This document shows positions 33,048 to 40,907 of a DNA stretch of 40,907 bases, piece by piece. The DNA lies in NCBI RefSeq assembly GCF_008691045.1, contig NZ_VMSO01000024.1, positions 1 to 40,907 on the forward strand. The letters are read 5' to 3'. This DNA is from Mediterraneibacter catenae. Its GTDB lineage: Bacteria; Bacillota; Clostridia; Lachnospirales; Lachnospiraceae. Within the stretch, counting starts at the first letter, position 1, and each line of letters begins with the position of its first letter. The notes below the pieces were generated by a model. That model worked only from the letters and a program-made list of their open reading frames with translations. It was not told the DNA's origin and searched no databases. The position numbers and the translations under genes were made by a program.

Positions 33048-33856
33048 AACACTATTCTGAGTCCGACTTCAAGCGGATGTACCATGTTTCCAAGCACGTC
33101 CCGCATGATGCGGTACCCCTCCTCTCCGGTACAATGTCCGGTGTAGATTTCCTCCACCCCGGTCGCACGCAATTTCTCTGTCAGGGCCCGCACATACTGC
33201 TCTGACTTATTGTACAGATGAAATCCGCCAATCATTGCCCGGATCTTCCGGCCCGGGAATGCAGCGGACACTTCACTTATGATATTAGCTGCTCCGCCAT
33301 GGGAGCAACTGTTAAAGACTACAAGGCCGGATTCTTCCTCGAACACGAGGCTCTGCTCATGGGCAAAACAGTCAGGCACCCAGCCGCTCTCTTCTTTCAG
33401 ATACATATGCTCCCGTTCGCCGGCTTCCTCCATCGTCTGTCTGCTGTGAGGGATAAGCCATATTCCGCTGCCCGGCCGGCATTCGCCTGATACATATACG
33501 ATCCTGTCCTTATACTTTTCGAGAAATCCTTTCATTATGCCTATGTATTTCATACGTCCTTCTTTAAGATCATAGCAGTTTTCGCCGCAGGGCTTTTTTA
33601 TATATAGTTTCGCCGTCCTGTTTTTCTCAAGAAAAACAGGCATCCCGTCCACATGGTCGTAATGCGCGTGGGAGAGCACCGCATAATCCACATCAGCCAG
33701 ATTTATCCCGAGCTTCTCTGCATTTTCCGCAAAAAGACCGCTCTGGCCTGCATCCAGAAGTATCTTCTGATCTCTGTATTCTATATAAAAGCTTAACCCC
33801 CACTCGCCTGCCAGTTCATTGTTTCCCGTATTATCTGTTAATACCGTTGCTCTCAT
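33044..33856 (-). CDS. Metallo-beta-lactamase-fold hydrolase
   Basis: The 270-residue cytoplasmic protein has the metal motif LSHAHYDHVDG (His63, His65, Asp67, His68), preceded by ILLDAGQSGLFAENA. It ends with IGGFHLYNKSE and YTGHCTGEEGYRIM, as in the MBL subfamily related to 7,8-dihydropterin-6-methyl-4-(beta-D-ribofuranosyl)-aminobenzene phosphate synthase. The substrate is unknown. It is coupled to cbiB by a stop-start overlap and follows the OLD-type gene by two bases. Context suggests a cofactor-related phosphoester or lactone substrate. Confidence 0.85.
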   Translation of the reverse strand: MRATVLTDNTGNNELAGEWGLSFYIEYRDQKILLDAGQSGLFAENAEKLGINLADVDYAVLSHAHYDHVDGMPVFLEKNRTAKLYIKKPCGENCYDLKEGRMKYIGIMKGFLEKYKDRIVYVSGECRPGSGIWLIPHSRQTMEEAGEREHMYLKEESGWVPDCFAHEQSLVFEEESGLVVFNSCSHGGAANIISEVSAAFPGRKIRAMIGGFHLYNKSEQYVRALTEKLRATGVEEIYTGHCTGEEGYRIMRDVLGNMVHPLEVGLRIVL

Positions 33857-33858
33857 AA

Positions 33859-35778
33859 TTATTCTCCGCTTAACAGTTCTGATTCTTTTTTCTTTCTGCT
33901 CTCAAAGTAGATGAAACGGTCGATGGAATCCAGAATATCTGCAAAATCTTCTCTCGGCGCTGCGTCTATATAACGTCCCAGTATCTCCTGCTCGTTCTCT
34001 TTGTACCGCCCGTAAAAGATATCGTACAGATTATGTCCTCTCATATGGATCCTGATATCTTCCATATGCTGTTCCACGTCCTGCTCATTTTCGAGATCAT
34101 GCCCGATGACTTCGACAAGTCTCCTGCCGCTGCGCAGCCGCCAGAGATACTCACGCCATTTCTCCAGAAATATCCTGTAAAACTGTTCTTCTGAGTCTAT
34201 AATGCCGATCTCTGCCATCACTTTCGGATCAAGAAAATAATTTTCAAAGGAATAATATCTGAGGATCAGCACATTTTTCTCCGTCACACGGGGCAGGCGG
34301 TCCACATCCTCCTCGTTCCTCTGAGCATAGTACCTGCAGAGCTGTGATTTCAATTCTTCACTGTCTTTGCCGTCCCCGTCCCTGATCATGAGGAAATTAT
34401 CCTTTATGTAGACCTGATTCATATATTTCAGGTTGGCATAGGTTTTGATGTTTGTACAGCTATTTGTCGTGATGATCGCAATGCGTGAAAGATTGCCTTC
34501 ACTGTCATACGTCTCTGAATAATACTTGCGTATAAGCAGCGGAAGCCTGCTTTTGTCCTGCTTTCCCTCCACGATAAAGACAAAATTCACATTCATCAGA
34601 TCATTTGCTGAGTAGCCGAGATCATCCAGGACAGCGCTGATATCCGTTTTCTCTTTCACTTCAGAGAGACCGTCCTCATTTAAGAACACCTGCCGGATCT
34701 GTCTGCTGTTAAAGTTCGACAGCAGATTAGGCGAATGAGTAGAGAACATGACCTGGTTCTTTCTCGACAGCCGGTACAGGATATCACCTGATACTTTCTG
34801 CAGCTTCGGATGGAGAAATATCTCAGGATCTTCCACCATAATGATATCGGCATTTTCCATGCCCTCCTCCTCATATGTCTCAAGGAGCGAAAGCATATAG
34901 ATGCTTCGCATTCCTTTCCCCATGCTGCCTGCCGGACGCTTCTCCTGATATCCGGCCAGCCTCACATCTGCCGTCACGGCGAGCGTCCGCTCGATATCAA
35001 GGTTCATGGAGTATATGATCTCATCACGGCCGCCGTTTTTGCGGAAGTTTTTATTGACTTTCCGTGAAAATGTATCCAGATTCAGATTGTACAGCTTATA
35101 TTCCAGAAGTTTTGCCGCTTCAAAGGCATTCAGTTCTTCTGTCGTCTTCTTACTGATCAGTCCGATACAGGAAAAACAGCGGTTGCATTCTTTCGCCATG
35201 TCAAACATACAACAGCCGGAACGCATCTGCTTAAGCAGGTCATCCTCCTGCATCAGCAGCAGATCATCCTGGAACTTCTCCAGATTTCTCTGCGCATCCA
35301 TAAAATAAATATGCGGAAATATCAGCGGGATGTACCGGTTATTCTTCTGATGACCGTCACTATACCGGACACGTCCCTCACGGTTGACAGTAAACTCAAA
35401 AGCGAGTATACCGCCCGTACCCGCGTCCCGGCCTTCCTCAGCGGGACTTTCATCAGGCTGATAAGACGGCAGCTTCCTACAGAAATCCCGATACCATGCC
35501 TCATACCTTCGGTAGCTGCTGACAAGTCCGAAGCGGTGGAAACGCTTCAGATCATCTGACGTGATCCGAAGTTCCACACGTATCTCTACATTCGGAAAAC
35601 TCTCACGGAAATCCTCTTCTTTCACAGTATAATCCCCGCCCACTGCGCGCACGGCGTCCAGGACGGCGGTTTTTCCCGTGTCATTCTTGCCGACCAGTAT
35701 CAGAGCGTTTTCAATCCCGCTGATATGCATCTCTTTAATTGATTTAAAATTGCGTATCCGCAGATCTGTTATCTGCAT
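33859..35778 (-). CDS. OLD-type AAA ATPase with TOPRIM domain
   Basis: The protein has 639 residues. Walker A is LILVGKNDTGKTAVL with Lys36, the signature region is AGSMGKGMRSIYMLSL, Walker B is ADIIMVEDPEIFLHP (about 310-324), and VMFSTHSPNLL follows. A TOPRIM domain has Glu404 in FIVEGKQD and Asp467-x-Asp469 in MIRDGDGK. This is the layout of OLD-family nucleases. A Cys cluster (189, 190, 198, 201, 204) in the middle is unusual. The ATG at 35778 has AGGAGG seven bases upstream, within the longer GTG frame. It heads the run that continues into the MBL and cobalamin genes. Confidence 0.85.
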   Translation of the reverse strand: MQITDLRIRNFKSIKEMHISGIENALILVGKNDTGKTAVLDAVRAVGGDYTVKEEDFRESFPNVEIRVELRITSDDLKRFHRFGLVSSYRRYEAWYRDFCRKLPSYQPDESPAEEGRDAGTGGILAFEFTVNREGRVRYSDGHQKNNRYIPLIFPHIYFMDAQRNLEKFQDDLLLMQEDDLLKQMRSGCCMFDMAKECNRCFSCIGLISKKTTEELNAFEAAKLLEYKLYNLNLDTFSRKVNKNFRKNGGRDEIIYSMNLDIERTLAVTADVRLAGYQEKRPAGSMGKGMRSIYMLSLLETYEEEGMENADIIMVEDPEIFLHPKLQKVSGDILYRLSRKNQVMFSTHSPNLLSNFNSRQIRQVFLNEDGLSEVKEKTDISAVLDDLGYSANDLMNVNFVFIVEGKQDKSRLPLLIRKYYSETYDSEGNLSRIAIITTNSCTNIKTYANLKYMNQVYIKDNFLMIRDGDGKDSEELKSQLCRYYAQRNEEDVDRLPRVTEKNVLILRYYSFENYFLDPKVMAEIGIIDSEEQFYRIFLEKWREYLWRLRSGRRLVEVIGHDLENEQDVEQHMEDIRIHMRGHNLYDIFYGRYKENEQEILGRYIDAAPREDFADILDSIDRFIYFESRKKKESELLSGE

Positions 35779-35845
35779 ACTGACGCCTCCTGTCACTTTT
35801 CTATCGGCTGCTGCCTATAATGAATAAATGGAATCCGTCATAGTC

Positions 35846-36196
35846 TTATTTTCTTAATATTTTCTCCATCGGCTTACCCTTAGCGAGCTCGTCAACAAGC
35901 TTATCAAGATAGCGGATTTCCTGCATCAGCGGTTCTTCTATCTCTTCCACTCTCACGCCGCAGACCACTCCCCTGATCAGTTTTCTGTTCTCATTAAGGT
36001 GCGGAGCATTCCGGAAAAAATCACCGTAGGTGCAGCTTGTCTCCGGAAGATTTTCCAGATCGTTCTGACTGTACCCGGTCAGCCAGCGGATGATCTCATC
36101 CACCTCGGCTTTTGTCCTGCCTTTTCTGACTGCTTTATTGACAAGTAACGGATATATCTTTGCAAAAGTCATTGCATATACTTTTTCATTATCCAT
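35846..36196 (-). CDS. DUF2200 family protein
   Basis: The 116-residue protein begins [20 protein letters not shown] and has [20 protein letters not shown] then GYSQNDLE, the conserved core of DUF2200. It has no membrane segment. GGGGAGG lies six bases before the ATG. The function is unknown. It is 50 bases before the OLD-type gene on the same strand, so the two could share a transcript. Confidence 0.85.
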   Translation of the reverse strand: MDNEKVYAMTFAKIYPLLVNKAVRKGRTKAEVDEIIRWLTGYSQNDLENLPETSCTYGDFFRNAPHLNENRKLIRGVVCGVRVEEIEEPLMQEIRYLDKLVDELAKGKPMEKILRK

Positions 36197-36298
36197 GATC
36201 TGCCTCCCCGGAAATTCTCTTCACATCCAACTATGATGCCGCCAGAATATTGTATCATTCTTCCTGATCCAGTGTCTATATCTTTTGTAAAATGCACA

Positions 36299-36345
36299 AT
36301 AAAACACTTCGGCATAAGAGTCAATCTCCAAATACCGAAGTGAAT
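36299..36345 (-). terminator. Terminator after the DUF1905 gene
   Basis: On the minus strand CACTTCGG (36342-36335) pairs with CCGAAGTG (36312-36305) across a 22-base loop and is followed by TTTTATTG. It ends the Xre-DUF1648-DUF1905 group. Confidence 0.65.
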
Positions 36346-36347
36346 AA

Positions 36348-36635
36348 CTATTCTCTTTCTTTTATAATGACATGTACTTGATCGCCATCCCCCTTATTTA
36401 TCTTAGCGCGGATAGCTTTCGTAATACCGATAATATAACAGACAGAACCGTCCTCATGTTTTACTCCCATATTTACGATACTTCCATCATATGGCTGTCC
36501 GTCAAATTCCGCATGGACTTTCACCCGCCCTCTGCCGAATTCTTCTCTGATATTCCACGGGAAAATGACGTATGCGCCGCCCTTTTCCGGAATACAGCGG
36601 ATGATTTCATCATATTCATATATTTTTTCGTTCAT
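36348..36635 (-). CDS. DUF1905 domain protein
   Basis: The 95-residue protein reads YEYDEIIRCIPEKGGAYVIF, PWNIREEFGRGRVKVHAEFD, then YIIGITKAIRAKINKGDGDQ. These are the blocks of DUF1905, a small beta-barrel often fused to or near YdeI-type proteins. Here it stands alone. GAGGT precedes the ATG. Its function is unknown. Confidence 0.85.
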   Translation of the reverse strand: MNEKIYEYDEIIRCIPEKGGAYVIFPWNIREEFGRGRVKVHAEFDGQPYDGSIVNMGVKHEDGSVCYIIGITKAIRAKINKGDGDQVHVIIKERE

Positions 36636-36670
36636 AGATACCTCGTTTTACCCAAAATGGATTACGGCTC

Positions 36671-37138
36671 TTAATTTCGTGCAAGGAATATGCGGATCAG
36701 CCAGAATGCCGCATTTCCTGTCAGCAATATGAGATAAACCGGCGTGAACCAGACCGGCAGCGGCTTTTCCATTGCAGGAAATATAATCAATGTACTAAAA
36801 ACCGCCGTCATAATGAGTTTTGACGTCCTGATGAGATACTTTAACAAACGATATACTTTTTCACTGTTTTTCCTTGTGATTTCTACACCGGTATTCCATA
36901 TATCAGGATAGCGCTCAACAAAACTGATGCCAAGATACAAAGCCCACGATATGATCACAGTAAACCATATCATTCCTTTGCCGCCCCAGTCGTCAATCTC
37001 ACCTGCAGCGTTATAGTGTGTCGGTATCTGATCAGGGATCGTACTCCAGCAGACAATCAGGTATATCAGCGTCCCTATAAGCATGATCCGGCACAAATAT
37101 TCCATAATAGTATCGGCCCGGGTATCTTTTATATTCAT
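36671..37138 (-). CDS. DUF1648-domain membrane protein
   Basis: The 155-residue protein has four hydrophobic segments and the DUF1648 signature STIPDQIPTHYNAAGEID followed by DWGGK after the first segment. DUF1648 occurs in SdpI-like immunity proteins. It is 27 bases after an Xre-type regulator gene, a pairing like SdpR-SdpI in logic, so it may be a self-protection or envelope protein controlled by that regulator. No toxin gene is seen next to it. Confidence 0.8.
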   Translation of the reverse strand: MNIKDTRADTIMEYLCRIMLIGTLIYLIVCWSTIPDQIPTHYNAAGEIDDWGGKGMIWFTVIISWALYLGISFVERYPDIWNTGVEITRKNSEKVYRLLKYLIRTSKLIMTAVFSTLIIFPAMEKPLPVWFTPVYLILLTGNAAFWLIRIFLARN

Positions 37139-37165
37139 AATTTCATTCCTACTCCCTCTAACCGC

Positions 37166-37621
37166 TCAGTATAACTGATCCAATCTCTTTGATATCCGAT
37201 ACCTCGCAATAAAAGCTGCAGCTTCCAGACATAATGCAAGGATGAAGCACCACATGGGAACACGCATCTCCAATTGTATCCGGCAGAATACAGAGATCAG
37301 AAGAAATATCGCACCGACAAGCTGAATAAACTCCATTACACGCTTCTGCCGCTCCTCAAGTGCTTTTCTCTCTTTCACTTTATCTGAATGAAATGGGAAT
37401 CCTTCCTTTGTAAATTGATCTACATCTTCATCTGATATCAGTTCATCCAGACTGATATTCAGTTCCACCGCGAGTTTTTTCGCCATGATAAGATCCGGGC
37501 ATCTTGTGCCGTTCTCCCATCTGCAGACTGTCTGTCTTGATACATACAGCTTATCCGCAAGCATCTGCTGAGTCAGCTGGCGCTCCTCTCTCAGCCTTTT
37601 AATGTTATCCCCTAATGCCAT
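37166..37621 (-). CDS. Xre-family regulator with membrane segments
   Basis: The 151-residue protein has an HTH_3 domain at residues 5-60 (LTQQMLADKLYVSRQTVCRW, ENGTRCPDLIMAKKLAVEL), a linker, and two hydrophobic segments at about 95-113 and 122-140. It is thus a membrane-bound DNA-binding protein of a type common in Firmicutes. It probably regulates the DUF1648 gene directly downstream. TTTACACAGCC-like spacing and weak ribosome site precede the ATG. Confidence 0.85.
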   Translation of the reverse strand: MALGDNIKRLREERQLTQQMLADKLYVSRQTVCRWENGTRCPDLIMAKKLAVELNISLDELISDEDVDQFTKEGFPFHSDKVKERKALEERQKRVMEFIQLVGAIFLLISVFCRIQLEMRVPMWCFILALCLEAAAFIARYRISKRLDQLY

Positions 37622-37736
37622 ATTACACAGCCTCCTTTTCTTTTATCAAAACTATATAATATCGCATCGTACGTGAAAAGACGAATTGCGGATTCCGTAT
37701 GTTTCCAATCCGGTAACAGTGTACTTCCACTGCAGT

Positions 37737-38342
37737 CTATTCATATCCCTCCAGGGTTTTAGCCGTCTGACGGAGGTATACGATCTTCATAATACTTACC
37801 ACAAACGTTCCTATTCCAGAGACAAGCGCTATGAACACTCCGATCACAGAAATCAGTATCGATACAATTACGGCAGCCAACATGCCAAGCATCGTCCATA
37901 ATTTCCATTTCCATAATCTTTCCCATTTATCCGACATCATCTGGCTGACATAACTCATAACACCGGCATGCGCTTTAAACTCGTAATATTCGCCTGCTAT
38001 ATCCAGCACTGCGGTCAGGATTACGGCAATCATTCCCAGCATGATCCCTGCTCCCGGGATTGCCACGTTCATCGCAGTTGAAACAATACCAATAGCTGCA
38101 CAGAGGATAACACATATTCCTGACCTCCTGTAGGATTCATCCTCGGAAGCCAGACGTAACAGCACAATACCATATGCCAGATCAGCTCCTGCTCTTATCA
38201 GCCATCCGATTCCATACAGTTCATCGCTGTTATTACCGGTAAAAAGTCCTGCCACAATGCTTACGATGGTAAGCCAGAATAAAACACCGATCCATTTTGC
38301 CAAAAGCTTAATATCCACCGATGGTCTGTAATCCTGATACAT
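37737..38342 (-). CDS. Polytopic membrane protein of unknown function
   Basis: The 201-residue protein has about six hydrophobic segments, for example WIGVLFWLTIVSIVAGLF near the start and VIVSILISVIGVFIALVSGI near the end, with short polar loops. No family is recognised. GGAGGGG precedes the ATG. The tag gene ends 12 bases before its start on the same strand, so the two are probably co-transcribed. Confidence 0.7.
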   Translation of the reverse strand: MYQDYRPSVDIKLLAKWIGVLFWLTIVSIVAGLFTGNNSDELYGIGWLIRAGADLAYGIVLLRLASEDESYRRSGICVILCAAIGIVSTAMNVAIPGAGIMLGMIAVILTAVLDIAGEYYEFKAHAGVMSYVSQMMSDKWERLWKWKLWTMLGMLAAVIVSILISVIGVFIALVSGIGTFVVSIMKIVYLRQTAKTLEGYE

Positions 38343-38354
38343 TAAATCCCCTCC

Positions 38355-38954
38355 TTATTCGTGATCTCTTCTCTTGTGAACCGGATCTGTCATTTCCAGA
38401 AGCTCCTGATACCGAAAACAAGATTCCATATGATCATTGATAATACCGCATGCCTGCAGATGTGAATAGACTGTAACAGACCCCATATACTTCAGTCCGC
38501 GTTTTTTCAGGTCCTTGCTTATCCTGTCCGACAGACCGTTTCTTGCCGGGATCTCTCCTTTCTGATGTCCGGTATACAGATAAGTCTTCCTTTTAGTAAA
38601 GCTCCAGATATACTCGCTGAAAGAACCAAACTCCCTGTGGATATCCTGAAAGCACCGGGCATTATGTATCACTGCTTCAATTTTCCTTCTTGATCGAATC
38701 ATCCCCTCTGTTTCCAAAATCCTTTGTATGTCTTTTTCACCATACGCAGCCACTTTGTCATAATCAAAATTATCAAAGCAATTTCTGAAAATCTCCCTCT
38801 TCTGGATCATCATGTTCCAGTTGAGCCCGCACTGCATGACTTCCATCATCAGAAACTCAAACTGTTTCTGGTCGTCATGCACCGGAACGCCCCATTCTTC
38901 ATCATGGTAGCGGATCATCTTTTCATTGCACATACACCACGGACATCTCTCCAT
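38355..38954 (-). CDS. tag: DNA-3-methyladenine glycosylase I
   Basis: The 199-residue protein begins RCPWCMCNEKMIRYHDEEWG and has QCGLNWNMMIQKREIFRNCF and a C-terminal IINDHMESCFRY. The Cys, His...His-x3-Cys zinc ligands of Tag are present (CPWC start, HMESC end). It removes 3-methyladenine from alkylated DNA. The family usually has QAGLSW; here it is QCGLNW. GGGGGAAAG precedes the ATG. About 60 bases separate it from the DUF1287 gene. Confidence 0.93.
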   Translation of the reverse strand: MERCPWCMCNEKMIRYHDEEWGVPVHDDQKQFEFLMMEVMQCGLNWNMMIQKREIFRNCFDNFDYDKVAAYGEKDIQRILETEGMIRSRRKIEAVIHNARCFQDIHREFGSFSEYIWSFTKRKTYLYTGHQKGEIPARNGLSDRISKDLKKRGLKYMGSVTVYSHLQACGIINDHMESCFRYQELLEMTDPVHKRRDHE

Positions 38955-39014
38955 AACTTTCCCCCGTTCTCCACTATTTTGCCTGTATTTCTTATCAGCC
39001 TTCTCCCGCTGTTC

Positions 39015-39689
39015 TTATTCACTGACACGGTAATGGCCGGTAATATCATCCCTGCTCTCAAGGATATCCTCCTCGTATGACTTCTGAAACGGATCATTGT
39101 GATGGATCACATAAGCCACTCCGTCATCATTTCTCTTGTCTGAAACGATTCCGATATGATTCTCAAAGATCACGATATCTCCGCCCTGCCACTGACTGAT
39201 ATCATAGACGTCCATTGTAAGCTCAACCGCAGTATGGGCGAAATATACTTTCAGATTATTCACTCGCCGGAAATCAATATTGATATCAGGCTCTTCAATA
39301 TTGTAATCCTCCGGATCCGCCAGAATATCTGCATTGACAAGTTCCATAAGATCATACCCTGCACTTTTCATTGCATTTGCAACAACATCCGTACAGACGC
39401 CATATTTGTCATCCGGATACCCAGTAGAATAATACTTGCTCTTATAAACCGGATTTGTGGAAATATAATCTCTTGCTCCCTGAAGGATATCCGTCTGGTC
39501 ATCGATCCCGTCCCCATCTTTGTCCACTGAACTGTGGAAATCCTCTATTCCGAAATCTTCATTTTCTTTTGCCCGGACCGGATCACTGCTCGTACCGAGA
39601 AAAAAATAGCGACAGCGCCAGACTAGACATCCGGCTGCAATCAGCAGGAACAGTATAATAACAGATGTGACGCTCTTCTTTTTAGACAT
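39015..39689 (-). CDS. DUF1287 secreted/anchored protein
   Basis: The protein of about 224 residues has an N-terminal membrane segment (VTSVIILFLLIAAGCLVW), then a linker and an extracytoplasmic domain: DILQGARDYISTNPVYKSKY, YGVCTDVVANAMKSAGYDLM, and VIFENHIGIVSDKRND with VIHHND. These match DUF1287, a papain/NlpC-like fold in which the Cys and His could be catalytic. The ATG at 39689 is preferred; the GTG at 39698 sits on the ribosome site. Cell-wall hydrolysis is a guess from fold. Confidence 0.8.
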   Translation of the reverse strand: MSKKKSVTSVIILFLLIAAGCLVWRCRYFFLGTSSDPVRAKENEDFGIEDFHSSVDKDGDGIDDQTDILQGARDYISTNPVYKSKYYSTGYPDDKYGVCTDVVANAMKSAGYDLMELVNADILADPEDYNIEEPDINIDFRRVNNLKVYFAHTAVELTMDVYDISQWQGGDIVIFENHIGIVSDKRNDDGVAYVIHHNDPFQKSYEEDILESRDDITGHYRVSE

Positions 39690-39733
39690 GGCTGGCACTC
39701 TCCCTTCTCCCCAAGTCAGGATTGATGTATTAT

Positions 39734-40207
39734 CTATAACCGAATTGTCATGATATACTCATCCTCATTTTCCAATGCAACATGAAATCCGGCTTTCCGG
39801 TACATATCCACGGCGTAATTCTCTTTTTGCACTGATAGAGAAAGCCCTGAGTATCCGTCAGCCTTCTTTCTTTCAATCATGGCGTTCAACAGTGCAGTAC
39901 CAATCCCTGATTTTCTGAACGGTCTGAGTACAGATATAGCAAGTGACGGCATTTCATCATCAATATGCCCATAGTCGTCCATGATCCTTACCCATACAGC
40001 TCCTATAATGTCGCCGTTCATCTCAGCAACCAGAGCACTGTCATGCCGCGAACTGCCGAAATCACGGATATATACCTGCAGTTCAGGAGAGTCTGTAATA
40101 GATCTGTCCGGCGGCGCTGCACCTTTTGCAACATAGACTGCTTCGTATAGAAACTCCTTCAACAGAGGATATTCGTCCTCCCTCATTTCACGAATCATAT
40201 AATCCAT
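39734..40207 (-). CDS. GNAT-family acetyltransferase
   Basis: The 157-residue protein has a full GNAT fold: IREMREDEYPLLKEFLYEAV, IGAVWVRIMDDYG, SLAISVLRPFRKSGIGTALL (acetyl-CoA loop R-x-x-G-I-G-T) and SVQKENYAVDMYRKAGFHVA. The substrate is not evident. GGGGATAATTT precedes the ATG, three bases after the stop of another GNAT gene, so the two form a pair. Confidence 0.9.
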   Translation of the reverse strand: MDYMIREMREDEYPLLKEFLYEAVYVAKGAAPPDRSITDSPELQVYIRDFGSSRHDSALVAEMNGDIIGAVWVRIMDDYGHIDDEMPSLAISVLRPFRKSGIGTALLNAMIERKKADGYSGLSLSVQKENYAVDMYRKAGFHVALENEDEYIMTIRL

Positions 40208-40210
40208 AAA

Positions 40211-40666
40211 TTATCCCCGCTCATATTTCATCGGTGTATAAGTTCTCCATGCCATCAGGCACTCTTCCTCGCCTGTGGCATCATCTGTCATTTTCTTAAG
40301 AATCTGAAAGCCTTCACGTTGATAGAATCTGACAGCTCTTTCATTTTTCACATATACATGTAAGGTCAGTTTCTTCTTAATCTCTTTCACATAGTCCAGC
40401 AGTGCTTTTCCCGTTCCCTTTGACCGGGCTTCTTTTCGAACAAAAACACCTGCTATATACTCATCTTCCAGACCAATAAATCCGCGGATTTCATTACTCT
40501 CCTCATCTTCACAAACATATACTTCGGCCTGCAGGAGCATTTCCTTTACTGGTGTAAAATTACTTTCCCAATACTCTGCCGGAACAAAATCATGTGCCTC
40601 TCTGTTTGATGTCAGCCAGATCTGTGCAACCGCATCGATATCTGTTTTCTGCAATCTTCTTATCAT
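40211..40666 (-). CDS. GNAT-family acetyltransferase
   Basis: The protein of about 151 residues reads MIRRLQKTDIDAVAQIWLTS, IRGFIGLEDEYIAGVFVRKE and ARSKGTGKALLDYVKE (acetyl-CoA loop), ending with NERAVRFYQREGFQI. It resembles YjaB/PhnO-type GNAT proteins. The ATG at 40666 has GGAG eight bases upstream, and the frame from 40726 lies over the preceding gene. It is followed after three bases by the second GNAT gene. Confidence 0.9.
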   Translation of the reverse strand: MIRRLQKTDIDAVAQIWLTSNREAHDFVPAEYWESNFTPVKEMLLQAEVYVCEDEESNEIRGFIGLEDEYIAGVFVRKEARSKGTGKALLDYVKEIKKKLTLHVYVKNERAVRFYQREGFQILKKMTDDATGEEECLMAWRTYTPMKYERG

Positions 40667-40671
40667 AAATC

Positions 40672-40907
40672 TTACTCCACAAATGAATGGCTCATAATGT
40701 AAAATGCCTCCTGGCTGGGCATCCACTTCTTCTCCATCTTTTCAAGACTGTCATCGTACGCCGCCGCTTCCTTCTCGTCTACATTCATCACCGGGCTGTC
40801 TGAATAGTACCACTTTCTCCCGTCCAAAGCCCCCGTTCTCAATTCTTTCACCAACATCGCCGCCGGATATTTTCCGCCCTCCACACAGACATTATGTTTC
40901 TTACAGC
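40672..40907 (-). CDS. Unrecognised gene, C-terminal part (runs off window)
   Basis: The minus-strand frame is open from the window edge at 40907 to a TAA at 40674-40672, about 77 codons. It reads CKKHNVCVEGGKYPAAMLVK and ends EKKWMPSQEAFYIMSHSFVE. A GTG at 40884 has no clear ribosome site, so the true start is probably beyond the window. I do not recognise the family. Its stop lies six bases before the first GNAT start. Confidence 0.5.
   Translation of the reverse strand, partial: CKKHNVCVEGGKYPAAMLVKELRTGALDGRKWYYSDSPVMNVDEKEAAAYDDSLEKMEKKWMPSQEAFYIMSHSFVE

Noticed and set aside
35797..36347. Possible cobalamin riboswitch ahead of the cobalamin gene run
   Set aside because: The gap before the OLD-type gene is only about 70 bases, and the gap before the DUF2200 gene shows no conserved B12-box-like sequence. 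None was recognised upstream of cbiB either.
1..40907. CRISPR arrays
   Set aside because: No regularly spaced direct repeats and no cas-like genes were seen.

Overview
The window looks like a chromosome segment from a gut Lachnospiraceae-type Firmicute. The support is the gene families present (pxpABC with accBC, a DUF6483-type protein, holin-like type I toxins, an Rpn-like nuclease), strong AGGAGG ribosome binding sites and moderate GC content. This placement is inference from gene content; no rRNA or tRNA gene is present to test it.

Positions 1 to about 8020 are one end of an integrated and decayed mobilizable or conjugative element. It carries a mobC-type gene and the first codons of a relaxase cut off by an IS21 istA remnant. 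These are followed by a candidate oriT, an excisionase-like HTH protein and a complete two-component system. The cargo is membrane and lipoprotein genes: DUF3137, a lipoprotein, and LemA and DUF2207 joined by an internal deletion. The last element-type feature is a 32-codon remnant with a long structured leader. The element meets the chromosome inside a truncated alpha/beta hydrolase gene near 8020-8030.

Positions 8.4-16 kb hold a HTH-ATPase-STAS-like regulator, a decayed YczE-type membrane gene, and one minus-strand operon: NRAMP-like transporter, pxpB, pxpC, accB, accC, pxpA. It resembles the B. subtilis ycsFG/kipIA cluster for 5-oxoproline use and has a near-consensus promoter.

Positions 16.1-17.15 kb contain what I consider the most interesting structure. 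Two tandem copies of a small hydrophobic toxin gene each carry a convergent antisense RNA with an exact TTGACA-N17-TATAAT promoter and its own terminator. They flank a Cro/C1-type regulator gene, and a perfect 12-bp inverted repeat overlaps the first toxin promoter.

Positions 17.2-25.6 kb are a sugar and accessory region. It has back-to-back remnants of a LacI regulator and a sugar ABC ATPase, an intact GH32 enzyme, an AAA-ATPase/PD-(D/E)XK protein whose ribosome binding site is locked in a hairpin and whose stop overlaps the start of mazG, a branching enzyme, an acetyltransferase, a TetR regulator and an Rpn-like nuclease.

Positions 25.7-35.8 kb are a minus-strand run in which an OLD-type ATPase/TOPRIM gene and a metallo-beta-lactamase-fold gene are tightly coupled to cobalamin and tetrapyrrole genes (cbiB, cobD, cbiP, hemC, cobA/hemD), followed by a methyltransferase and a DUF6483-type gene. 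No cobalamin riboswitch was recognised. Positions 35.8-40.9 kb are mostly small minus-strand genes: DUF2200, DUF1905, a DUF1648 membrane protein with an Xre regulator, a membrane protein, tag, a DUF1287 protein, two GNAT acetyltransferases, and an unrecognised gene running off the window.
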